Assembly: GCF_000332315.1 (NCBI RefSeq)
Contig: NZ_KB235933.1
Location: forward strand, 1,252,921-1,285,317
Direction: 5' to 3'
Length of the DNA: 32,397 nt
DNA from: Prochlorothrix hollandica PCC 9006 = CALU 1027
GTDB taxonomy: Bacteria > Cyanobacteriota > Cyanobacteriia > Prochlorotrichales > Prochlorotrichaceae
Part shown: positions 23,454-30,324 of the stretch, one piece after another
How positions within the stretch are numbered: position 1 is the stretch's first letter
How the letters are laid out: each line of letters starts with the position of its first letter
Notes under the pieces: model-generated
The model's input: only the letters and a program-made list of their open reading frames with translations
Database searches by the model: none
What the model was told of the DNA's origin: nothing
Program-made: the position numbers and the translations under genes

Positions 23454-24353
23454 TCAGAGATCTTGAGGATCGGGGCTGGATTCGGGAGTGGGGCTGGGTT
23501 CTGGGCTAGGACTAGAGTCGGGGCTAGGGCTGGGTTCTGGGGTGGGACTGGGTTCTGGGGCGGGATCTGTCTTGACCCCTTGGACCGTGTAGCGGCCATC
23601 GGGGAGCGGGTTCACCGTCCCCCCCAAGGCTTCAATGTTTTGAATGGCAAATAACTGGGTCGGTTCATCAAAGGCATTGCCTAAAATCGAACCCCAGGCG
23701 GAAATTTGGGCGTTGCGACTGTCGGGGTTTTCCGCCAGAAAGTCAGCGGTTTCCTGGGAGTTTCGGGCAATCTCCAGGGCTTCCGCCGAACCATCGATCG
23801 TGGCCCACTCTGCCGCCTTGGTATAGGACTCCTGGGCATCGGCTTTGCGACCCAGAAACAGCAATTCATCGGTGCCCTTATAGCGCCAGACATAATAAGC
23901 TCCCTCCGGCACCTGGGGAGACAACAGGGGCAATTTTTCCGCCATTAAGGCCACCGCTAAATCAGGGCGACCGGCATACATGGACGTACTGGCCGACAGA
24001 AAGAAATAGGCATCGCGGAAATAGGGATCATGATCAAGAATCACCTGGAAATAGTCAGGGCTGAGGGCATAACTGGTGCGATCGCGGGTTTCCCCGTCGC
24101 CAAAATAGGCCAGAAAACTGAGCATGGCCCAATCCGCCACCAGGTTATCAAAACCAAAACTGGGGATCACCTTCATCACTTGCAGCCGATCGCGATCCTG
24201 GGCAGAAGCCCGATCGAGCTGTTCCTGGGTGGGGTTTTGCACAGACTCCACCAGGGTCCCAAACCGTTGGGTTTGCAAGGCCAACGCCCCAACACCGCTG
24301 GCCACCATCACCAAGCCGAGGATGAGAAGTTGTTTCCAGTTCTGTTGACGCAT
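23454..24353 (-). CDS. Conserved cyanobacterial membrane-anchored protein, Pro/Ser tail
   Basis: The 299 residues begin with a signal anchor (KQLLILGLVMVASGVGALAL). A conserved helical domain follows (VADWAMLSFLAYFGDGETRDRTSYALSPDYF, then repeat-like segments DPYFRDAYFFLSAS and EELLFLG-RKADAQESYTKAAEWA) that looks TPR-like. The last ~40 residues are Pro/Ser/Glu repeats (PEPSPTPEPSPSP). This pattern suits an anchored periplasmic scaffold protein. I do not recognise a named family. The gene lies 48 bases downstream of the hydrolase gene and probably shares its transcript. Confidence 0.7.
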   Translation of the reverse strand: MRQQNWKQLLILGLVMVASGVGALALQTQRFGTLVESVQNPTQEQLDRASAQDRDRLQVMKVIPSFGFDNLVADWAMLSFLAYFGDGETRDRTSYALSPDYFQVILDHDPYFRDAYFFLSASTSMYAGRPDLAVALMAEKLPLLSPQVPEGAYYVWRYKGTDELLFLGRKADAQESYTKAAEWATIDGSAEALEIARNSQETADFLAENPDSRNAQISAWGSILGNAFDEPTQLFAIQNIEALGGTVNPLPDGRYTVQGVKTDPAPEPSPTPEPSPSPDSSPSPEPSPTPESSPDPQDL

Positions 24354-24401
24354 GACTTCAAGGATTCAGGGTTAACCAAAGGGAAGAACTCAGAATGGGG
24401 G

Positions 24402-25070
24402 TCAGTCCGGGAGAGATTGAGCACCCAAGGGAGCCGGGGGTAAATCACAGAAGACCTGAATGGCTTGCCAAATCTGGAAGACTTGATTCCCCAGGCTATG
24501 ATCACTGTCCAGGAGATCCAGGTGCACCCAGGGCCGCGATCGGGCAAACTCTTCACTGGCCTGGGGGGGGATGGTGTCATCATAGCGGCCATGGGCGATG
24601 TAGGTGGGCAGCGATCGCCCCAGCCCCGCCGTTTCATAGTGGCCACAGTCCCGCCAAAACTCAGAGTGGAGGGGCACAAATTGGCCTTCCCCATAGTGGA
24701 ACTGGGAGCGCCAGCCGGTGGTGTGCCACTGGGCCAGGGCCGTTTCCCCCAACTGCCGCCGCCAATGGGTCCGGAAATCAAAGGCAGGAGCCAACAGCAC
24801 CACCTGGATTACCTGGGGCTGGCGTTGGGCCACCCAAGCCGCCGTCAACCCCCCCAAGCTGGATCCCAGCAACACCGCCGGCTCATCGGGGGGTAACAAT
24901 TGCTCCACCTGCTGGATTTGCCGCGTTAGGGTCAGGTGGCTAAAGTCCCCTTGGTTCAAGTCTGGAATCTGGAGGGTCAGCCCTCGGCTACGGAAGCGAT
25001 CGCGGAAATACTTGGCTTTGGCCGATCGGGGGCTGGAGGCGAAGCCATGGAGGTAGAAGTAGGCCGTCAT
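24402..25070 (-). CDS. YqiA/YcfP-like alpha/beta hydrolase
   Basis: A 222-residue alpha/beta-hydrolase of the small esterase group. HGFASSP at 8-14 forms the oxyanion region. LLGSSLGGL places the nucleophile Ser71. The charge-relay acid and histidine are in AHGRYDDTIP and DSDHSLG. Related enzymes are carboxyl esterases; the substrate here is unknown. The ATG at 25070 is preceded by AGGA, which belongs to the repeat element starting at 25076, so a repeat provides part of the translation signal. The gene is co-directional with the one ending at 23454. Confidence 0.85.
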   Translation of the reverse strand: MTAYFYLHGFASSPRSAKAKYFRDRFRSRGLTLQIPDLNQGDFSHLTLTRQIQQVEQLLPPDEPAVLLGSSLGGLTAAWVAQRQPQVIQVVLLAPAFDFRTHWRRQLGETALAQWHTTGWRSQFHYGEGQFVPLHSEFWRDCGHYETAGLGRSLPTYIAHGRYDDTIPPQASEEFARSRPWVHLDLLDSDHSLGNQVFQIWQAIQVFCDLPPAPLGAQSLPD

Positions 25071-25075
25071 ACAGC

Positions 25076-25170
25076 AGTCCTAAATGGGTCGTGGGGTGTG
25101 CGCCCGGAGGACACACACCACCCCAAGAGTTTCAGCCATCGAGATCCTTAACAACTGATTTTAGAATTGC
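25076..25170. repeat. Intergenic inverted-copy repeat D, copy 1
   Basis: The segment matches the reverse complement of 26472-26562 over nearly its whole length. Shared blocks are AGTCCTAAATGGGTCGTG, GCGCCCGGAGG, GTTTCAGCCATCGAGAT and AACTGATTT. It contains a local hairpin around the GTGTGCGCC segment. It begins five bases upstream of the hydrolase start codon. Confidence 0.75.
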
Positions 25171-25194
25171 TATAGCCATGATTCAGGGAACTAT

Positions 25195-25767
25195 CTAGGC
25201 AAGCTCAGCCTTGCGCCGCATCACCTCTTGGTAAATGGCCACCAGGTTCCGAGGCAACCCCACACTTAAGTGGCACTCCACCAACTTCACGGGCATGGTG
25301 CGCTTGGGGTGGATGGTGAGGTGGTAGCTGAGGCGCGTTCCGGCCTGTCCCTCTTGGACTTGGGGAGCCAGGAGCCAGGATCCCGCCATTTCCTTAAAGT
25401 CCCCCTGCACCATGGTGAAGTGGATGGCCTGGGGGCGATCGGTGACCATATCCAAGACCACCTTGGCGGAAAAGGTAAGCTTCCAAAAGCGCTCCGCCCC
25501 CACCTGCTCCAGGCGCACCCGATCGCCCTCCTGCTCCAGAATCCGGCTACTGGTGAGGTTGGGGATAAAGGTGGCCAAGCCTTCATAATCCGTCAGCACC
25601 TCCCAGACGCGATCGACCCCGCAAGGAATCCAAATCTCCGCCTCCAATCGCCGCCGCCGTCCCTCTAGGGCTTCGGTGCGGATGGCAACCTGGGACAGAA
25701 GATCGGTGAGGGGCAGACCGTCGCTCCCCAGGGATTCGGCAAGCAGAGGCAAAGAGGATGCGTCCAT
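25195..25767 (-). CDS. SRPBCC (START/cyclase-dehydrase-like) protein
   Basis: A 190-residue helix-grip-fold protein with a hydrophobic cavity, of the polyketide-cyclase/coenzyme-Q-binding (COQ10-like) group. The signature IWIPCGVDRVWEVLTDYEGLATFIPNL lies near residue 45, followed by a beta-strand ladder (RVRLEQVGAERFWKLTFSAKVVLDM) and a C-terminal helix. It may bind a lipid or a quinone. The ATG at 25767 is preferred. A GTG at 25845 gives 26 more residues of poor quality. It reads into repeat D, with no other gene on its side. Confidence 0.75.
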   Translation of the reverse strand: MDASSLPLLAESLGSDGLPLTDLLSQVAIRTEALEGRRRRLEAEIWIPCGVDRVWEVLTDYEGLATFIPNLTSSRILEQEGDRVRLEQVGAERFWKLTFSAKVVLDMVTDRPQAIHFTMVQGDFKEMAGSWLLAPQVQEGQAGTRLSYHLTIHPKRTMPVKLVECHLSVGLPRNLVAIYQEVMRRKAELA

Positions 25768-26022
25768 GGCAAGGTGCGGCTCGTAACGGAGGATGACCAA
25801 TGACGAGAACTGAGGGGTTGGGTTCTGGCAAGTTGTGTCAGTCACGCAACCTGAGAAGTCTGGTGATGCTGGGGGAGGGCAACCGAAGGAGTCTGGCCCT
25901 AAGGAATCTGGCCCTGATTTCCCCTGGGCTGATTTCCCCTGGCCCTGATTTCCCTCGATCTCTAACGATAGAGGTACCGTTTTTCCAGTTTACCGCCTGA
26001 CTCGATCGTTCCGGTGTATCCC

Positions 26023-26098
26023 TTGGAAATTGGGTTTGCAACTGGGTTTGCAATTGGGCTGGAAATTGGGTTGGAAATTGGGCTGGAAATTGGGTTTA
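26023..26098. repeat. ~13-bp degenerate tandem repeat (GGAAATTGGGYTT)
   Basis: About five copies of a unit like GGAAATTGGGTTT with drifting bases precede the MITE. A shorter trace recurs near 26575-26595. It lies upstream of the SRPBCC gene on the opposite strand. Apart from the features listed, 25768-26883 holds nothing I recognise. The stretch 25860-25960 is a loose run of CCCTGATTTCC-like repeats. Confidence 0.6.
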
Positions 26099-26121
26099 CC
26101 GCTGAAGACGGGACAAGGTAA

Positions 26122-26404
26122 GTAATTATTCAGGGGTCCACAGGAGAATGAGGGTTTCAGGCTCTAGACAACAGACCTTAGGCGATTTGAGAGGGTCCAT
26201 TTCCCTGGGGTGGGTTCACCGATTTTGGTAGGGGCAATCCCCCCGTGGTTGCCCCGGCTGTGGGTCGCCAAGAGGGTCGGCACGGGGGCGCGACCCCTAC
26301 CCGAGGTCGAGGGTTCCCCAGTAAACTGAACCCCTTTGAGACGGTCCTGACCGGCGATCGTCGGGCTGAAACCCTACTAACTTCGTCCCCCCCTGAATAG
26401 TTAC
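26122..26404. mobile_element. MITE-like element with 9-bp target duplication
   Basis: A 283-base element without a gene. Its ends read GTAATTATTCAGGGG and, inverted, GTAACTATTCAGGGG. On both sides the same nine bases ACAAGGTAA occur (26113-26121 and 26405-26413), as expected for a target-site duplication. The interior has the hairpin-rich GGGGCAATCCCCCCGTGG segment. A near-identical inverted copy is at 28097-28375 and a fragment at 2716-2775. Confidence 0.85.
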
Positions 26405-26471
26405 ACAAGGTAAACAGGACCATGGGGCACGGAACGACCCACGATCCCGACTTCAGCCAACTGACGTTACA

Positions 26472-26562
26472 GCAACCCTAAATCAGTTGTAGGCATCTCG
26501 ATGGCTGAAACCCTTGGTGTGGTGTTCCCCCTCCGGGCGCACCACACGACCTATTTAGGACT
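26472..26562. repeat. Intergenic inverted-copy repeat D, copy 2
   Basis: Reverse-complement partner of 25076-25170. The aligned region begins in GCAACCCTAAATCAG and ends in CTATTTAGGACT. The two copies face each other across the SRPBCC gene and the MITE. Confidence 0.75.
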
Positions 26563-26673
26563 CCTGTAAGAGCCTGAAATTGGGTTTGAAATTGTGTTAA
26601 GGCTTCCTGGGGTTCGGGCCGTCCGATCGCCCCAACCTGCTATATAGTGAGGATTGCCAAAATTGTCAAGGTT

Positions 26674-26762
26674 CCTGTCACGGTTTTCCCTGGCACGGTT
26701 TTCCCTGGCACGGTTTTCCCTGTCACGGTTTTCCCTGGCACGGTGTCCCTGGCACGGTTCTA
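26674..26762. repeat. Six 15-bp tandem repeats upstream of the aminotransferase
   Basis: Six units of CCTGGCACGGTTTTC occur with small changes; the fifth unit has 14 bases. A TATATA box-like element lies ~30 bases before the array (26641). The array separates the possible promoter from the gene and has no conserved reading frame, so I do not regard the overlapping ORF as coding. Confidence 0.8.
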
Positions 26763-26883
26763 GGGAAACCTGCCCTAGATGGCGGCAATCCTACAGCCCC
26801 AGTCCGGCGGAATCATCCCGTCACCCCTCCCCTGTCCCACCCTGTCCCACCCTAGCCCCCCCGCAAAACGGCCCCGATCGCCT

Positions 26884-28050
26884 ATGAAACTCGCTGCCCG
26901 CATTGGTCAAGTGTCCCCTTCCCTCACATTGGCCATTTCCGCCAAAGCCAAAGCCATGGCCACCGAGGGACTCGATGTCTGTAGTTTCAGCGCGGGAGAA
27001 CCCGACTTTAATACCCCGGATCATGTCAAGGAAGCAGCCAAAACAGCCCTAGACGAAGGCAAAACCCGCTATGGCCCAGCGGCAGGGGAACCCAAACTGC
27101 GGGAAGCCATCGCCCGGAAGTTGCAGCGGGACAACGGACTCACCTACGACAGCAGCCAGATTTTAGTCACCAATGGGGGCAAGCAATCCCTCTATAACCT
27201 GATGCAGGTGCTGATCGAGCCGGGGGACGAGGTGATCATTCCCAGCCCCTACTGGGTCAGCTATCCGGACATGGTGAAGCTGGCGGGGGGAACCCCGGTG
27301 TTAGTGCAAACCGATGCCAGCAGCAACTTCAAGATTTCCCCGGAGCAGTTGCGCCAAGCCATCACCCCCCGCACCAAGCTGCTGGTGTTTAATTCCCCCT
27401 CTAACCCCACGGGCATGGTCTACAGCCCCGATGAGGTGCGGGCCTTGGCGGCGGTGGTGGTGGCAGCGGATATTTTGGTGGTCTCCGATGAAATTTACGA
27501 GAAAATTCTCTACGACGGAGCCGAACACCTCAGCATCGGAGCCGTCAGCCCGGAAGCCTTCCAGCGCACCATTATCAGTAACGGGTTTGCCAAAGCCTAT
27601 GCCATGACGGGCTGGCGCGTGGGCTACCTGGCGGGGGATCCGGCCCTAATCAAAGCGGCCACCTCGCTCCAGGGCCACAGCACCTCCAATGTCTGTACTT
27701 TTGCCCAATATGGGGCGATCGCGGCCCTAGAGGGTCCCCAGGACTGTATTGGAATCATGGGAGCCGCCTTTGCCGAACGGCGCAAGGTGATGATCGATCG
27801 CCTCAATGCCATTCCCGGCTTCAGTTGCCCAACACCGGGGGGGGCGTTTTATGCCTTTATTCAGTTGGATCCGGCCCTGGGTCTGGATTCTATGGACTTT
27901 TGCACCACCCTGCTAGACCAGCATTATGTAGCCACCATCCCCGGTGTCGCCTTTGGAGCCAGTGACTGTTTCCGTATGTCCTATGCCACGGATTTGGGGA
28001 CGATCGAAAAAGGTCTCGATCGTCTCACCCAGTTTGTCAAAAGTCTCTAG
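26884..28050 (+). CDS. aspC: Aspartate/prephenate-type aminotransferase
   Basis: A class I/II pyridoxal-phosphate aminotransferase of 388 residues that would move the amino group between aspartate or glutamate and an oxo acid (aspartate or arogenate/prephenate route). The start [20 protein letters not shown] is typical; the 35-codon extension to 26779 is low-complexity. Motifs: [10 protein letters not shown] at ~96 for cofactor phosphate, SPSNPTG with Asn174, VSDEIY with Asp202 and Tyr205, [17 protein letters not shown] with the Schiff-base Lys237, and FRMSYA near the C-terminus with the substrate-carboxylate Arg. It lies between two inverted copies of the MITE element. Confidence 0.93.
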   Translation: MKLAARIGQVSPSLTLAISAKAKAMATEGLDVCSFSAGEPDFNTPDHVKEAAKTALDEGKTRYGPAAGEPKLREAIARKLQRDNGLTYDSSQILVTNGGKQSLYNLMQVLIEPGDEVIIPSPYWVSYPDMVKLAGGTPVLVQTDASSNFKISPEQLRQAITPRTKLLVFNSPSNPTGMVYSPDEVRALAAVVVAADILVVSDEIYEKILYDGAEHLSIGAVSPEAFQRTIISNGFAKAYAMTGWRVGYLAGDPALIKAATSLQGHSTSNVCTFAQYGAIAALEGPQDCIGIMGAAFAERRKVMIDRLNAIPGFSCPTPGGAFYAFIQLDPALGLDSMDFCTTLLDQHYVATIPGVAFGASDCFRMSYATDLGTIEKGLDRLTQFVKSL

Positions 28051-28096
28051 GTCTCTAGGGCACCCTGCAAGGCTCATGTTCCCCTAAGTTAGGTTG

Positions 28097-28375
28097 GTAA
28101 CTATTCAGGGGGCAAGTGAGTAGGGTTTCAGCCCCACGATCGCCGGTCAGAGCCGGATCAACGGGGTGCGTTTCACCTCGGAACCATTGACCTCGGGTAG
28201 GGTTCTCGCCCCCGTGCCGACCCTCTTGGGGACCCACAACCGGGGCAACCACGGGGGGATTACCCCTACCCAAATCGGTGAACCCACCCTAGGGCAATGA
28301 ACCCTCTCACATGGCCTAAGGTCTGTTGTCTAGAGCCTGAAACCCTCATTCTCCTGTGGACTCCTAAATAATTAC
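28097..28375. mobile_element. Second copy of the MITE-like element, inverted
   Basis: The reverse complement of this 279-base segment follows the element at 26122-26404 throughout. The ends are GTAACTATTCAGG and (inverted) GTAATTATTTAGG. Shared blocks include ACCTTAGGCC and CGACGATCGCCGGTCAG-like sequence. No flanking duplication is visible here. It ends 31 bases before the start codon of the gene at 28407, so it supplies most of that gene's upstream region. Confidence 0.85.
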
Positions 28376-28406
28376 CCCTTGAAGAACCTATCAACCCTCT
28401 GTAACC

Positions 28407-29303
28407 ATGGCTAAGATCCACAGAGCATCGTTTTCAGTGCAGATCCCCAACGATCTGCTAGCAACCATCAAAACCCAATGCACTGAGGCCAATCTCTCCA
28501 AGATTGAGTTTGCGGTTAACGCCTTTAATTTATATCTCGATGTTTTAACCCAGGCCAATGCCAGCGCTGAAACCAGCGACCCTGAAATTAGCGACCCTGA
28601 AACTAGCGACACTCAGGCCAGCGACACTCAGGCCAGCGACCCTCCGACCGGTGACACTGAGATTAGCGACCCTGAAATTAGCGACACTCAGGCCAGCGAT
28701 ACTCCGATCGGTGACCCGATCCCAACTCCCGTGGCATCTGCCGATGACGATCGCCTAGCCCAGATGGAAGCCCGACTAGCCGCCCTGGAGGAAGCCCAAG
28801 CCCAGATGGCCGCAACCCTGAACCCGACCCTGGCTCTGGTGACAGCGCTGAGTGCTGAGGACGAGGAAGTTGAACCGGACGAGGAAGTTGAACCGGACGA
28901 GGAATTTGAGCCGGACGAGGAATTTGAGCCGGACGAGGAGGCTGAGCCGGACAACACGCTGGAGACTGACCTAGAGGCTGACCCTGGGGAACCGGTGTTG
29001 AAATTGGACGCGATCGCCCAAGCAGTAGCCAACTTCCAGGCCCAAAGCCAATCCTTAGCCGAAAATCGCCAGAAATCTGGGGATCTAGCACCGCTACCCC
29101 CCGCAGCACCAGAACTCTACCTTAATGGCGATCAAGCGTATTTACTGGCCCGCCAGCGGGGCTATAAGGGGGCAGGGGAGGGAGCATTTCTCAAACGCTG
29201 GGAGCGATTCCAGGCCAAGGGCGATCGCAGTTTCCAGGAGGTTTGGGGTCTGGAAAAACTGGAGGAATCCAACCAGTGGCTGGATTTGTGGGCAGAGACC
29301 TGA
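28407..29303 (+). CDS. Repeat-rich protein with possible RHH-like N-terminus
   Basis: A 298-residue protein I do not recognise as a whole. The N-terminus (RASFSVQIPNDLLATIKTQC, then LSKIEFAVNAFNLYLDVL) has a strand-helix-helix pattern like ribbon-helix-helix DNA-binding domains. Residues ~56-105 are five-residue repeats (ISDPE, TSDTQ, ASDTQ types), then a coiled coil (RLAQMEARLAALEEAQAQM). Next are five six-residue acidic repeats (EEVEPD, EEFEPD). The C-terminal ~60 residues are a compact conserved-looking module (YLLARQRGYKGAGEGAFLKRWERFQ, then SNQWLDLW). The start codon lies 31 bases after the MITE end. A DNA-binding or filament-like role is only a guess. Confidence 0.6.
   Translation: MAKIHRASFSVQIPNDLLATIKTQCTEANLSKIEFAVNAFNLYLDVLTQANASAETSDPEISDPETSDTQASDTQASDPPTGDTEISDPEISDTQASDTPIGDPIPTPVASADDDRLAQMEARLAALEEAQAQMAATLNPTLALVTALSAEDEEVEPDEEVEPDEEFEPDEEFEPDEEAEPDNTLETDLEADPGEPVLKLDAIAQAVANFQAQSQSLAENRQKSGDLAPLPPAAPELYLNGDQAYLLARQRGYKGAGEGAFLKRWERFQAKGDRSFQEVWGLEKLEESNQWLDLWAET
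28575..28718 (+). repeat. 15-bp coding tandem repeats (SDPE/SDTQ)
   Basis: About nine units of AGCGACCCTGAAATT and its variants are tandemly arranged in frame, giving five-residue peptide repeats. Variants alternate (CCTGAA, ACTCAG, CCTCCG), which shows older divergence with some recent duplications. Confidence 0.9.
28863..28952 (+). repeat. 18-bp coding tandem repeats (EEVEPD)
   Basis: Five units of GAGGAAGTTGAACCGGAC are tandemly repeated in frame. The first two are identical, as are the third and fourth (GAGGAATTTGAGCCGGAC), pointing to stepwise doubling. Confidence 0.95.
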
Positions 29304-29311
29304 ACCTCGAT

Positions 29312-29364
29312 CGCCCCAAACTCGCCCCAAAAAAACCGCCCCAAAAAAACCGCCCCAAAAAAAC
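29312..29364. repeat. CGCCCCAAAAAAAC tandem repeats
   Basis: Three exact 14-base units (29323-29364) follow a shorter CGCCCCAAACT unit, just downstream of the stop at 29303. Apart from this array and the one at 29531, the 350-base gap to 29656 shows no clear gene or promoter. Confidence 0.85.
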
Positions 29365-29530
29365 ATGAAGGAACGTTGAGCCTTTGTTTCGTTATATCTA
29401 GAACCCTTCCGTCCCCCCAAAGACCCCGATACTCTAAAGAAGTACGGACTCGCACCTATATTACGTTTGACCCATTACGTTGAACCGCCGGGGTTGCGGC
29501 GCAGGCTTCTGCCCCCCCTGTGCCTCCCCA

Positions 29531-29598
29531 CCGTGCCCCACTGTGCCCCACTGTGCCCCACTGTGCCCCACTGTGCCCCACTGTGCCCCACTGTGCCC
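29531..29598. repeat. 10-bp tandem repeat CTGTGCCCCA
   Basis: Seven units of the ten-base CTGTGCCCCA lie in series; the first has CCGTG and the last ends in CTC. The period is close to one helical turn. The gap to the next start codon (29656) is about 58 bases, so it lies in the 5' region of the DUF4149 gene. Confidence 0.95.
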
Positions 29599-29655
29599 TC
29601 AGCCTGGGTTCCGTCCCCTCAACCATTATCAAGATCTTCGGGATCACCAACCCCT

Positions 29656-30147
29656 ATGAACACCACAACTCGCATTCAACCCAAAGCCATCGACTGGCTC
29701 ACGGTCGTTTCCTTAACCCTCGCCCTGTGGCTAGGGGCTAGCCTGCTGCTGGATCTGGTGGTCATGCCGTGCTTATCCCAAGCGGGAATGCTCCATGAAG
29801 CCGGGTTTGCCAGCGCAGGCTACGCTATCTTTGGCATTTTTAACCGCATGGAAGTGCTGTGCGGGGCCGTGGTCGTCAGTGGCTTTTTGGCCGTGGAAGG
29901 GGTCAGCCACCGCCCCGTGATGTATCCCCGCGTCGCCCTGGTTTTGGCGGGGTTGCTGTTGCTGATTCCCCTGGCCTATCTCTATGTCCTTAGCCCCAAC
30001 ATGAGCGCCCTGGGCCTGAGCCTCAACCAGTTTGCCGAGGCCGAGACACCCATGGCCATGAACCTGATGCACGCCTCCTACTGGATTTTGGAAACCTTTA
30101 AGGTGGCGGCGATCGGCTCTCTCCTCGGCATTGCCAACCGCACCTAA
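29656..30147 (+). CDS. DUF4149 integral membrane protein
   Basis: A 163-residue membrane protein with about four transmembrane helices: WLTVVSLTLALWLGASLLL, YAIFGIFNRMEVLCGAVVV, VALVLAGLLLLIPLAYLYV and a C-terminal ETFKVAAIGSLLGI segment. The pattern and the ASLLLDLVVMP motif fit the DUF4149 family, of unknown function. The ATG at 29656 gives the usual family start. The long open frame from 29467 reads through the 10-bp repeats and is rejected. A strong terminator follows. Confidence 0.75.
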   Translation: MNTTTRIQPKAIDWLTVVSLTLALWLGASLLLDLVVMPCLSQAGMLHEAGFASAGYAIFGIFNRMEVLCGAVVVSGFLAVEGVSHRPVMYPRVALVLAGLLLLIPLAYLYVLSPNMSALGLSLNQFAEAETPMAMNLMHASYWILETFKVAAIGSLLGIANRT

Positions 30148-30176
30148 GCCTCTCCTCAGCCCCCTGAAGTGGCAAC

Positions 30177-30226
30177 AAAACCCACCCCAACAGCCGATCG
30201 CCGGTTCCCTGGGGGTGGGTTTTCTG
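30177..30226 (+). terminator. Rho-independent terminator after the DUF4149 gene
   Basis: A perfect 12-base stem, AAAACCCACCCC (30177-30188) with GGGGTGGGTTTT (30212-30223), is spaced by 23 bases and ends in a T-run, 29 bases past the stop codon. On the minus strand the same stem could end the TPR gene's transcript. Confidence 0.8.
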
Positions 30227-30270
30227 CATTCTGGTTTTCTACATTCTGGTTTTCTGCATTCTGGTTTTCT
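30219..30270. repeat. 15-bp tandem repeat TTTTCTGCATTCTGG
   Basis: Three units follow directly after the terminator stem; the middle one has TACATT for TGCATT, and a partial fourth ends at TTTTCTAG. This is a short slippage-type array with no coding support. Confidence 0.85.
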
Positions 30271-30324
30271 AGTCAGCGTTACCGATCGCGACTGCCTGCG
30301 ATCGCCAGCAGAGAAGGGCAACGA

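Noticed and set aside
26178-26423. ORF inside the MITE
   Set aside because: It crosses the element ends and is not conserved in the second copy.
26654-26887. ORF across the 15-bp repeats (SRFSLARFSLARF-like)
   Set aside because: It is just the translated repeat; the array includes a 14-bp unit that breaks phase.
29467-29655. N-terminal extension of the DUF4149 gene
   Set aside because: The 10-bp repeats give meaningless Cys/Pro-rich residues. The ATG at 29656 fits the family.
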